NCBI GenBank assembly: GCA_002328835.1 | Contig: DCWN01000017.1 | Coordinates: 348,300-368,391, forward strand | Direction: 5' to 3' | Length of the DNA: 20,092 nt | From: Acidobacteria bacterium UBA2161 | Lineage (GTDB): Bacteria; Acidobacteriota; Vicinamibacteria; Vicinamibacterales; UBA823 | Part shown: piece by piece, positions 1 through 6,921 of the stretch | Layout: every line of letters starts with the position of its first letter | How positions within the stretch are numbered: position 1 is the first letter of the stretch | The notes under the pieces: model-generated | Database searches by the model: none | What the model saw: only the letters and a program-made list of their open reading frames with translations | Told to the model about the DNA's origin: nothing | Program-made: the position numbers and the translations under genes

Positions 1-30
1 CCTCGTTCACGCGGTGAGCCTCGTCCACTT

Positions 31-35
31 GGAGG
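31..35 (+). promoter_or_regulatory. Shine-Dalgarno GGAGG that decides the start of the first gene
   Basis: GGAGG lies one base before an ATG at 37 but ten bases before the in-frame ATG at 46. One base is too close for initiation, so the ATG at 46 is the likelier start. The in-frame TGA at 15-17 in another frame could be the end of an upstream gene, but too little sequence is visible to say. Confidence 0.6.
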
Positions 36-45
36 AATGCAAGTC

Positions 46-876
46 ATGGAAGTCGATCGCAGAAAGTTCCTGACGTCGGTCGGAGGCATTGGAGCATTCG
101 AGTTGATGAAGCCGGAGGACCGAGCCGAGGCCATCGAGCATTACATGTCGAGCGAGATCGACAAGTGGTACATCGACGAGTTCGGTGAGACGGCAGCACT
201 GGCACCGATCCGCCCGAGCTGGTACCAGCAGGGCGGCGGCCAGCAGAACCAGGATGGGCCGCGCCCGGCCCGCGGCACCGGCCGCGTCTTCCAGCCGCGC
301 GAGGAGCCGCTCGCCGAGATGCCGGCGAAGCCGACGTTGATCGACTTCTACCGGTATCGCTTCGCGCCGGCACAGCACGTCATCCGGAGCGCGACGCATG
401 CGCTCAAGGAAGGGCATCCGGAGCGGACGGTCATGGCCTGCCTGTTGCACGACGTCTCCCAGGCGCTCTGCCGGTCGGACCACGGCTACTGGGGCGGCGC
501 GCTGTTCGCGCCGTACGTCGACGAGCGGATCAGCTGGGGGGTCAAGTACCACCAGGCGCTTCGGTTTTTCCCGGATCCGGCGGTCGGCTACGAGTATCCG
601 GAGTTCTACAACCGGATCTGGGGCAAGGACTACGTCCCCGACGACTACATCAAGGCCGACTACCAGTTCGCGCGCAGCCATTCCTGGTACATGGAAGCTC
701 GGATGGTCACGATGAACGACGAGTACGGATTCGACCAGACCGTTCCGGTCTCACTCGAGCCGTTCATCGACATCATCGGCCGCCAGTGGAAGAATCCGGT
801 GGAAGGCCTGGGCTACGACAACAGCTCGTCGGCGTTCATGTGGCGGACGCTCATCGACCCGACACGACCGCTGTAA
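46..876 (+). CDS. HD-domain protein resembling PhnZ/MIOX-type mixed-valent diiron oxygenases
   Basis: The protein is 276 residues from the ATG at 46; residue numbers below count from the ATG at 37. The central helical domain has the spacing of the MIOX/PhnZ branch of the HD superfamily: His114 (QH), His138-Asp139 (LLHD), His149 (HGYWGG), His172 (KYHQ) and Asp228 (MND). Known members use two irons and O2 to cleave C-C or C-P bonds (inositol oxygenase, PhnZ, TmpB). The histidine three residues after the HD pair in PhnZ is Gln142 here, so the substrate probably differs. The N-terminus has a Tat-like RRKFLTSVGG followed by a weak, soon charged stretch, so it looks like a vestigial signal and export is doubtful. 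A Gly/Gln-rich linker spans about 60-100. The gene converges on the acyl-CoA operon, so a shared pathway is only suggested. It could instead be an HD phosphohydrolase. Confidence 0.6.
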   Translation: MEVDRRKFLTSVGGIGAFELMKPEDRAEAIEHYMSSEIDKWYIDEFGETAALAPIRPSWYQQGGGQQNQDGPRPARGTGRVFQPREEPLAEMPAKPTLIDFYRYRFAPAQHVIRSATHALKEGHPERTVMACLLHDVSQALCRSDHGYWGGALFAPYVDERISWGVKYHQALRFFPDPAVGYEYPEFYNRIWGKDYVPDDYIKADYQFARSHSWYMEARMVTMNDEYGFDQTVPVSLEPFIDIIGRQWKNPVEGLGYDNSSSAFMWRTLIDPTRPL

Positions 877-884
877 GGTTGGAT

Positions 885-899
885 GGGCGCCGTGCGCCC
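885..899. repeat. GC-rich hairpin just after the stop codon, copy 1 of a repeated motif
   Basis: GGGCGC (885-890), loop CGT, GCGCCC (894-899) form a perfect 6-bp stem nine bases after the TAA of the HD-domain gene. With its flank (GATGGGCGCCGTGCGCCC) it nearly matches the hairpin right after the AraC-family gene at the end of the window. There is no T-run after it, so it is not a classic terminator on its own. Confidence 0.55.
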
Positions 900-923
900 T
901 GACGGTTCGCCGTACACCAGAAA

Positions 924-953
924 GGCCGGGGCGCTGCTCCGGCCCTTCCTTTT
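924..953 (+). terminator. Rho-independent terminator between convergent genes
   Basis: GGCCGGGGC (924-932) pairs with GCTCCGGCC (936-944) through nine base pairs including one G-T, with a three-base loop, followed by CTTCCTTTT. This would end transcription of the HD-domain gene. On the minus strand the stem is followed only by TTTCTGG, so it may act weakly on the opposing acyl-CoA operon too. Confidence 0.75.
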
Positions 954-969
954 GTACGTCCTTCGGCCC

Positions 970-3099
970 CTACAGCAAACCGGCGCCGCGCGCCCAGCGG
1001 TACTTTGCGCCGAGCACGTTCACCGGTAGCTGCGTCGTGTAGGGGTACGACGGAATGCCCCGATCGTAGAGGTACTCCGAGGCCTCCTCGACCTCGACGT
1101 CGCCGACGAGCGACGCCACGATCGGCTTGTTGATCCCCTTGGCGCGCCCTTCCTCGACCACCTCCGACGCGAGCTTCGCAAAGACCATCGGCGGCGTAAT
1201 GATCGTGTGCCAGTAGCCCAGAATCAGCGCGTGCACCCGCTCGTCCTCCAACCCGAGCTTGATCGTGTTCCGGTAGGTCGTCGGCGGCTCACCGCCCGTG
1301 ATGTCGACGGGATTGCCGGCCGCGCCGAACGGCGGGATGAACTTTCGGAACGCCGCGTCCAGATCGTCTGGCATGCGCATCAACCGCAGGTCGTTGTCGA
1401 TGCACGCATCCGACAGCAGCACGCCCGACCCCCCCGCGCCCGTGATGATGATGATGTTCTCGCCCTTGGGCGTCGGTAGAATCGGCAGGCCGCGCGCGAA
1501 CTGCAGCATGTCGTTCAGCGTCCGGGCGCGGATGACGCCCGACTGCCGCAGTACGTCGTCGTAGACCTTGTCGTTGCCGGCCAGCGCGCCGGTATGCGAC
1601 GCCGCGGCGCGAGCGCCGAGCGCCGTCCGGCCGGCCTTCAGGACGACCACCGGCTTCTGCTTCGAGACGCGCTGGGCGACCTCGGCAAACGCGCGGCCGT
1701 CCTTCAGGTCTTCGACGTGCATCGCGATGACCTGCGTGTTGTTATCCTGCTCGAAGAACGTCAGCAGATCGTCCTCATCGATGTCCGACTTGTTGCCGAG
1801 CCCGACGATCGCCGAGACGCCCATCTTCGCCGACCGGCTGAAGCCGATGATCGCCATGCCAACCCCGCCGCTCTGCGACGAGAGCGCTGCCTGCCCCTTC
1901 ACGTCGTAGGGCGTGCAGAACGTGGCACAGAGATTCTCGTGGGTGTAGTAGAAGCCGTAGATGTTCGGCCCCATGACGCGCACGTTGTGCTTCCGCGCCA
2001 CGCCGATCATCTGCTGCTGTAGTTCGGTCTCGCCGACCTCGGCAAACCCCGACGGGATCATGACGGCGCCGGCGATGCCCTTCTCGCCGATCTCGGCCAA
2101 CGCGCCGGCCACGAACTTCGCCGGAATCGCGAAGACAGCGATGTCGATCGGTCCGTCGACGTCCTTGACGCTCTTGTAGCACTTGCGCCCGAGGATGTCG
2201 TCGGCCTTCGGATTGATCGGGTAGATCTCGCCCTGGTACCCACCGTTGATCAGGTTCTTCATCACCGAGTTGCCGATCTTCCCGTCCTCGCCCGACGCGC
2301 CGATGACGGCGACCGACTTGGGCCGCATGATGCGGACCATCGACTTCAGGATCTCCTCCTGGGATGGGCGGGGCCGCGGTTCGGGCAGCTCCTGCGCCAG
2401 CAAGATCCGCACGTCGACAGCCGCGACCGCGTCCTTGGTCGCCAGCACCGGGTTGAGATCGAGTTCGTGAATCTCGGGAAAGTCCGCGGTGAGCGCCGAG
2501 ACGTTCTCGATAAGGCTCGCCAGGGCGTCGCGGTTCACCGGGTCCGCGCCACGCACCCCCTTCAGCACCTCGGCGGCCTGGATGCCGTCGATCATCGACA
2601 ACGCGTCGTCGCGACTGGCCGGCGCCAGCCGGAACGTCACGTCCTTGAGCACCTCGACCAGGACGCCGCCGAGCCCGAAGGCCACCAGCTTGCCGAAGCT
2701 CGGGTCTGTCACGGCGCCGACGATCACTTCCTGCGCGGCGGGCAGCATCTGCTGCACCTGAACGCCCGCGATGTCGGCGTCGGCCTTGTAGGCGCGCGCG
2801 CTCTTCACGATCGCCTCGTAGCCCCGCGCGACCTCATCGGCCGTCCCCAGGCCGGTCAACACGCCGCCGGCCTCGGTCTTGTGCAGGATGTCCTTCGAAA
2901 CGATTTTGAGCACGACAGGGTAGCCGATGTCGGCGGCCAGCGTCGCCGCCTCCGCGCTCGAGGTCGCCAGGCCCTCTCTCGGCACCGGAATGCCGTAGGC
3001 GTCGCAGATCTGCTTGCTCTCCGTCGACGTCAGCGACGCGCGTCCGGCCGCGCGCGCTCCCTCCAACACTGCCTTGACTGCCGCTCGATCGTGACTCAT
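970..3099 (-). CDS. ADP-forming acyl-CoA synthetase (acetate--CoA ligase family), fused beta-alpha type
   Basis: This 709-residue protein belongs to the NDP-forming acyl-CoA synthetases, which interconvert acyl-CoA, ADP and phosphate with free acid, CoA and ATP through a phosphohistidine. Residues about 10-235 are the ATP-grasp (beta) part, with the LHKTEAGGV motif at 72-80. Residues about 255-385 are the CoA-binding Rossmann domain (SVAVIGAS), and about 395-700 are the succinyl-CoA-ligase-like part with the phosphorylated histidine in SHTGALAG (His502). The beta-before-alpha order is the reverse of the usual alpha-beta fusions. The open frame extends upstream to 3318, but the ATG at 3099 has a GAGG about eight bases before it and starts the homologous sequence. 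It is the last gene of the operon, 31 bases after the transferase stop. The substrate cannot be read from sequence; oxalate, a hydroxyacid or formyl-CoA (run toward ATP) are possible. Confidence 0.85.
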   Translation of the reverse strand: MSHDRAAVKAVLEGARAAGRASLTSTESKQICDAYGIPVPREGLATSSAEAATLAADIGYPVVLKIVSKDILHKTEAGGVLTGLGTADEVARGYEAIVKSARAYKADADIAGVQVQQMLPAAQEVIVGAVTDPSFGKLVAFGLGGVLVEVLKDVTFRLAPASRDDALSMIDGIQAAEVLKGVRGADPVNRDALASLIENVSALTADFPEIHELDLNPVLATKDAVAAVDVRILLAQELPEPRPRPSQEEILKSMVRIMRPKSVAVIGASGEDGKIGNSVMKNLINGGYQGEIYPINPKADDILGRKCYKSVKDVDGPIDIAVFAIPAKFVAGALAEIGEKGIAGAVMIPSGFAEVGETELQQQMIGVARKHNVRVMGPNIYGFYYTHENLCATFCTPYDVKGQAALSSQSGGVGMAIIGFSRSAKMGVSAIVGLGNKSDIDEDDLLTFFEQDNNTQVIAMHVEDLKDGRAFAEVAQRVSKQKPVVVLKAGRTALGARAAASHTGALAGNDKVYDDVLRQSGVIRARTLNDMLQFARGLPILPTPKGENIIIITGAGGSGVLLSDACIDNDLRLMRMPDDLDAAFRKFIPPFGAAGNPVDITGGEPPTTYRNTIKLGLEDERVHALILGYWHTIITPPMVFAKLASEVVEEGRAKGINKPIVASLVGDVEVEEASEYLYDRGIPSYPYTTQLPVNVLGAKYRWARGAGLL

Positions 3100-3130
3100 C
3101 TGTCGGTCCTCACGCCTCTGGTCGTGAATG

Positions 3131-4363
3131 CTAAATGGCACCCGAGTCCCGGGCCACCGCGATGTCCGCGCCGTCGTAGCCGACGACGTCCTTGAGAATC
3201 TCGTCGGTGTGCTCGCCGAGCGCGGGCGACGTCTCCACCTCCACCGGCGAGTCCGAGAGCTGCAGCGGGCACCCGACCGTCTGGAAGGTGCCGCGCCCGG
3301 CATGCTCGACGTCGACAATCATGCCGCGCGCCTTCAAGGACTCGTCCTCGATCAGCTCCTTCATGCTCATGATCGGGCCGCACGGCACACTGACCTCGTT
3401 CAGCATCCGCATCACCTCGAGCTTGTCGTGCTGCTGGGTCCAGTGCTCGATGATGTCGAAGCAGTCGTCGAGGTGGGACAAACGAGCCTTCGGCGTCGCG
3501 AACGCCGGGTCCTCGATGAGTTCCTCCCGTCCCGCCAGCTTCATCAGCGGTTCCCAGCCCGGCGGCTGGATGATGACGTAGGTGTAGTCGTTCGCTCCGC
3601 CGCCCTTGCACTTGAGCGCCTTGCCGGGCTGGCCGCCACCCGACGCATTGCCCGAGCGCGGCACCGTGTCGCCGAACGTCTCGTTCGGGTACTCGGCGAG
3701 CGGCCCATGCGTCAGCCGCTGCTGATCGCGCATCTTCACGCGACAGAGATTCAAGACGCAGTCCTGCATCGTCACTTCGACCCGCTGGCCCCGACCGGTC
3801 CTCTCGCGCTGGATGACCGCCGCCAGCAGCGCCGCCACGAGGTGCATCCCCGTGCCCGAATCGCCGATCTGAGCGCCGGTGCTCGTAGGCACGCCGTCCT
3901 CAAAGCCGGTCGTACTCATCGACCCGCCCATCGCCTGCGCCACTGTCTCGTAGGCTTTGCAGTCGACATAGGGGCCCGGGCCGAAGCCCTTACCGGACGC
4001 ATAGATGATGCGCGGGTTGACCTCGCGGATCGTCTCCCAGGTGAACCCCTGACGCTCGAGCGCGCCGGGCGCGAAGTTCTCGACCAGGATGTCGGAGACC
4101 GCGATCAACTTGCGGAAGATCGCTTTGCCCTGATCGGTCTTCGTGTTGAGCGTGATGCTTCGCTTGTTGCAGTTGAGCATCGTGAAGTAGAGGCTGTCGG
4201 CGTCGGGAACGTCACGCAGCTGCGACCGCGTGATGTCGCCCCGTCCGGGAAGCTCCACCTTGATGACGTCGGCCCCCAGCCACGCCAGGATCTGCGTGGC
4301 CGACGGCCCCATCTGGACATGCGTCATGTCCAGGATACGAAGTCCTTCGAGCGCTTTACTCAT
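3131..4363 (-). CDS. frc: Formyl-CoA transferase-like CoA-transferase (class III, CaiB/BaiF)
   Basis: The protein has 410 residues and matches the Oxalobacter/E. coli formyl-CoA transferase family from end to end as I remember it. The catalytic aspartate sits in TGAQIGDSGTGMH (Asp168; Asp169 in Oxalobacter Frc), the mobile loop reads SGGGQ (241-245), and THVQ (Gln17), SLYF (Tyr59) and Tyr138 are in place. Frc moves CoA from formyl-CoA to oxalate through aspartyl anhydride and thioester intermediates. Position 48 is Gln, as reported for E. coli YfdW, instead of Trp in Oxalobacter, and position 38 is Leu instead of Arg. A loop of about 20 residues near 228 is missing, which explains the shorter length. 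It starts 13 bases after the lyase stop; ATG at 4363 has GAGG just before it, and GTG at 4372 is an alternative. Acceptor specificity, oxalate or a 2-hydroxyacid, is open. Confidence 0.82.
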   Translation of the reverse strand: MSKALEGLRILDMTHVQMGPSATQILAWLGADVIKVELPGRGDITRSQLRDVPDADSLYFTMLNCNKRSITLNTKTDQGKAIFRKLIAVSDILVENFAPGALERQGFTWETIREVNPRIIYASGKGFGPGPYVDCKAYETVAQAMGGSMSTTGFEDGVPTSTGAQIGDSGTGMHLVAALLAAVIQRERTGRGQRVEVTMQDCVLNLCRVKMRDQQRLTHGPLAEYPNETFGDTVPRSGNASGGGQPGKALKCKGGGANDYTYVIIQPPGWEPLMKLAGREELIEDPAFATPKARLSHLDDCFDIIEHWTQQHDKLEVMRMLNEVSVPCGPIMSMKELIEDESLKARGMIVDVEHAGRGTFQTVGCPLQLSDSPVEVETSPALGEHTDEILKDVVGYDGADIAVARDSGAI

Positions 4364-4376
4364 TGGCCTCACTCGC

Positions 4377-6101
4377 CTACTTGTACATCGTCTGGTTGCG
4401 GGTGCCCGGCGCCCACTCTTCGCGGTCGACCCAGATGTTGACGAGCGCGGAGGTACCGCCGCGCACCGCCGCGCGCGCCCGGTCGAGCGCCGGCCGGATC
4501 TCCTTCGGCTCCCGAACGACCTCGCCGTGTCCGCCCAGCAGCTCCGCGAACTTCTCGAAGTCGACGTCGCCCAACAGGTTGCCGACGTTCCCGCGCTCGG
4601 CGCCGTACTTGTTGATCTGCCCGCAGCGAATCTGGTTCATCGCCGAGTTGTTCCCGATGACCCCCAGAATCGGCAGCTTGAATCGCTGGCAGGTCTCCAG
4701 GTCCCAGCCGTTCAACGTGAACGCGCCGTCACCGAAGTAGCAGAGGACCTCCTTCTCGGGATGCGCGTACTTCGCCGCCATGGCAAACGGCACGCCGACC
4801 CCCAGCGTGCCGAGCGGGCCGGGGTCCATCCAGTGGCCGGGCTGGTGCGGCTGCACCGCCTGAGCCGAGATCGTGACCACGTCCCCGCCGTCCCCGATGT
4901 AGATGGTGTCGTCGGTCAGGAACTCGTTCAGCTCGTAGGCCACCCGGAACGGGTTGATCGGCACGCTGTCGGACTGAAACTTCGGAACTAGCTTCTCGTA
5001 GGCGACCTTTTCGGCCGCGCGCAACTCGTCGAGCCAGACTTGCCGCCGCTTCGCGCCGCTGTCGGTCGTGCCGGTCGTCGCAGCCAGCACGTCGGAGAGG
5101 ACCCGGCCGATATCGCCCACGAGGCCGAGCGAGATGTCACGGTTCTTGCCGACGGTGCGGTAGTCCATGTCGATCTGGACGACGGTCGCGTCTGCGCGCA
5201 GCCTGCGGCCGTAGCCCATCCGGAAGTCGAACGGCGTCCCGACGATGACGATGACGTCGGCCTTGTCGAACGCCATCCGGCGGGTCCGGTGGAAGTGATG
5301 CGGGTCGCCTGGCGGAAACGTGCCGCGACCCGACCCGTTCATGTAGGCCGGGATGTTGAGGGTGCGTGCAAACTCCCGGGCTTGCTCGCTCGCTCGGCTC
5401 GTCCACGTCTGGGTCCCGAACAGGACGCACGGCCGCTCCGCCTGTACTAGGAGGTCTGCGAGTCGCTGCACGTCATCGGGATCGGCCGACAGTTTCGTCG
5501 ACGCCCGATAGCGGCCGGCCTCCGGAATGCGGGCCTTGTCCAGATCGACCTTGGCGTCGAGCACGTCGCGCGGAATCTCGAGGAACGAAGGACCCGGCGC
5601 GCCGTTGAAGCATTCGCGGAACGCCATCGAGACCATGTCGGCGACGCGCGCGGTGGACGGCACCGTCGCCGCGAACTTCGTGATTGGCGAGAGGATGTCG
5701 ACGTGTGGCAGGTCCTGCAGTGAACCCATCTTGTGCTGGGTCAGCGAACTCTGGCCGCCGATCATCAGCATCGGACTCTCCGCCCGAAATGCGTTCGCGA
5801 TGCCCGTGATGGCGTCGGTCGTCCCAGGCCCCGCGGTCACCACCGCGCACCCCGGCTTGCCCGTCTGCCGCGAGTAGCCATCGGCCGCGTGCGCCGCGAC
5901 CTGCTCGTGACGCACGTCGATGATCTCGATGCCCTCATCGAGGCAGCCGTCATAGATGTCGATGATGTGGCCGCCGCAGAGCGTGAAGATGACTTCGACG
6001 CCCTCGGCCTTCAGCGCCTTGGCGACCAGATGGCCACCGGAGATCTGTTGAGGCGTCGTGTCGGCCGCGCTCGGCTTGGTGGTGGGTTCTGCTGTTGGCA
6101 T
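4377..6101 (-). CDS. ThDP-dependent 2-hydroxyacyl-CoA lyase or oxalyl-CoA decarboxylase-like enzyme
   Basis: From ATG 6101 the protein has 574 residues and the three-domain layout of ThDP enzymes: PYR domain about 20-190, middle domain about 210-345, PP domain about 380-560. The activating glutamate is in RHEQ (Glu66) and the ThDP/Mg motif runs from GDG (457-459) to NN (484-485). The text around FTLCGGHIIDIYDGC and VVTAGPGTTD resembles the ILVBL/HACL2 and actinobacterial IlvG-like branch more than acetolactate synthase. Where oxalyl-CoA decarboxylases carry Tyr-Glu, as I recall, it has Leu128-Gln129, as in 2-hydroxyacyl-CoA lyases. Such enzymes split 2-hydroxyacyl-CoA into formyl-CoA plus an aldehyde or ketone. 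The adjacent formyl-CoA transferase supports formyl-CoA chemistry. An upstream in-frame ATG at 6134 lacks a ribosome binding site. Generic databases may call it acetolactate synthase, but no regulatory subunit or ilv gene is nearby. Confidence 0.75.
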   Translation of the reverse strand: MPTAEPTTKPSAADTTPQQISGGHLVAKALKAEGVEVIFTLCGGHIIDIYDGCLDEGIEIIDVRHEQVAAHAADGYSRQTGKPGCAVVTAGPGTTDAITGIANAFRAESPMLMIGGQSSLTQHKMGSLQDLPHVDILSPITKFAATVPSTARVADMVSMAFRECFNGAPGPSFLEIPRDVLDAKVDLDKARIPEAGRYRASTKLSADPDDVQRLADLLVQAERPCVLFGTQTWTSRASEQAREFARTLNIPAYMNGSGRGTFPPGDPHHFHRTRRMAFDKADVIVIVGTPFDFRMGYGRRLRADATVVQIDMDYRTVGKNRDISLGLVGDIGRVLSDVLAATTGTTDSGAKRRQVWLDELRAAEKVAYEKLVPKFQSDSVPINPFRVAYELNEFLTDDTIYIGDGGDVVTISAQAVQPHQPGHWMDPGPLGTLGVGVPFAMAAKYAHPEKEVLCYFGDGAFTLNGWDLETCQRFKLPILGVIGNNSAMNQIRCGQINKYGAERGNVGNLLGDVDFEKFAELLGGHGEVVREPKEIRPALDRARAAVRGGTSALVNIWVDREEWAPGTRNQTMYK

Positions 6102-6106
6102 GCGGG

Positions 6107-6112
6107 TTCTCC
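6107..6112 (-). promoter_or_regulatory. Ribosome binding site choosing ATG 6101 for the ThDP enzyme
   Basis: On the minus strand GGAGAA precedes ATG 6101 by five bases, whereas ATG 6134 has no purine-rich site. The SD lies in a short tandem duplication with an 11-base period (CTCCGTGTG at 6109-6117 and 6120-6128 on the plus strand), giving a second GGAG further upstream. Confidence 0.6.
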
Positions 6113-6154
6113 GTGTGTGCTCCGTGTGATTCATCCGATGAAAGATGAGACCGG

Positions 6155-6844
6155 TCAGTCCAGAAAGGTGACGTACTGCTCGACGTGGGTGGCGAGGTTC
6201 AGGCTGTGCTCGCGCACCAGCCGTTCGGCCAGGTCGGTGTCACGGCTCTCGAGCGCTTCGATGATGTGCATATGGTCGATGATCGACTGACGCGCCCGGT
6301 CGCGGTCGCCGATGGTCTGCATCCGAATCGACCGCATGTGGACGAACAGGTTCTCGGCCAGTCGATTCAGCAGGTCGCACCGGCTCAGCTGCAGCAGCGC
6401 CTGGTGGAACGAGATGTTGGTCGCCGAGTACTCGTCGATCCGGGCCTTCACCTGCCCGCCGTCGAACGTGGCGAACATCCGCCGCAGCGTCGAGATCTCG
6501 TCGTCGGTCGCGTGCTCGGTAATCAGGCGCGCGGCCATGCTCTCGAGCGCGGCCCAGACCGTGATCATCTCGAGGATCTCTTGCTTCGTCTTGCGGATGA
6601 TGAACGCGCCCTTTCTGGGCACGGTCCGGATGAGACCCTCTTGCTCCAACCGCGCCAGCGCCTCGCGGATCGGCGTCCGGCTCACGCCCAGCGCCTCGCC
6701 GAGCTGGCGCTCGTCGAGCCTCGGCTCCTCGGCCTGGGCGTAGATGTTCACCGAGCAGATCGCCTCCTTGAGCCGGAGGTAGATCCGGTTCTTCAGGACG
6801 TCGCTGGCGTCGATCGGCTCGAGCTTGAGCACCGTGGCAGGCAT
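6155..6844 (-). CDS. GntR-family transcriptional regulator, FCD subfamily
   Basis: The protein has 229 residues from ATG 6844. The N-terminal winged helix-turn-helix spans about 15-85 with the family signature LGVSRTPIREALARLEQEGL (53-71) and the wing PRKGAFI. The C-terminal FCD ligand domain spans about 90-220, with likely metal ligands Asn143 (usually Asp), His147, His191 or His193, and His213. FCD regulators usually repress catabolic operons and release DNA on binding an organic acid or its CoA ester. It is the first gene of the operon; its TGA is 53 bases before the lyase start, so it very likely controls these enzymes and itself. The frame remains open far upstream, but that extension is a low-complexity Arg/Pro shadow of the divergent gene. 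No strong SD precedes ATG 6844. Confidence 0.85.
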   Translation of the reverse strand: MPATVLKLEPIDASDVLKNRIYLRLKEAICSVNIYAQAEEPRLDERQLGEALGVSRTPIREALARLEQEGLIRTVPRKGAFIIRKTKQEILEMITVWAALESMAARLITEHATDDEISTLRRMFATFDGGQVKARIDEYSATNISFHQALLQLSRCDLLNRLAENLFVHMRSIRMQTIGDRDRARQSIIDHMHIIEALESRDTDLAERLVREHSLNLATHVEQYVTFLD

Positions 6845-6886
6845 CTGGGCTGTCCAAGAAACGGCTGGAAACAGGTCCGTCTCAAG

Positions 6887-6903
6887 TGGTATACAATATA
6901 CCA
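6887..6903. promoter_or_regulatory. Perfect 17-bp palindrome, likely GntR operator
   Basis: TGGTATACAATATACCA is a perfect inverted repeat, 7 bp arms around CAA. It lies 43 bases before the GntR start, in the divergent gap. The half-site TGGTATA resembles sites of FCD-type GntR proteins (the GGTATA repeats of NanR, TGGTATACCA of UxuR). It stands out as an AT-rich island in GC-rich DNA and covers the -10 of the operon promoter, which would suit autorepression. Confidence 0.75.
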
Positions 6904-6921
6904 ACAATACGAAATGCGCAA
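6893..6921 (-). promoter_or_regulatory. Sigma-70-like promoter of the GntR-lyase-transferase-synthetase operon
   Basis: On the minus strand TTGCGC (6921-6916) is followed after exactly 17 bases by TATTGT (6898-6893). The -10 sits wholly inside the palindrome. A TATATT at 6900-6895 is an alternative -10 with a shorter, 15-base spacer. Confidence 0.5.

Noticed and set aside
3128..4441. 437-codon plus-strand open frame opposite the formyl-CoA transferase gene
   Set aside because: Arg/His/Leu-rich translation without any domain, exactly antisense to a gene with clear homology; typical GC-rich shadow.
4377..6101. Acetolactate synthase large subunit as the name of the ThDP enzyme
   Set aside because: No ilvN/ilvH or ilvC nearby, and the formyl-CoA transferase and acyl-CoA synthetase partners and PYR-domain sequence point to acyl-CoA lyase/decarboxylase chemistry.
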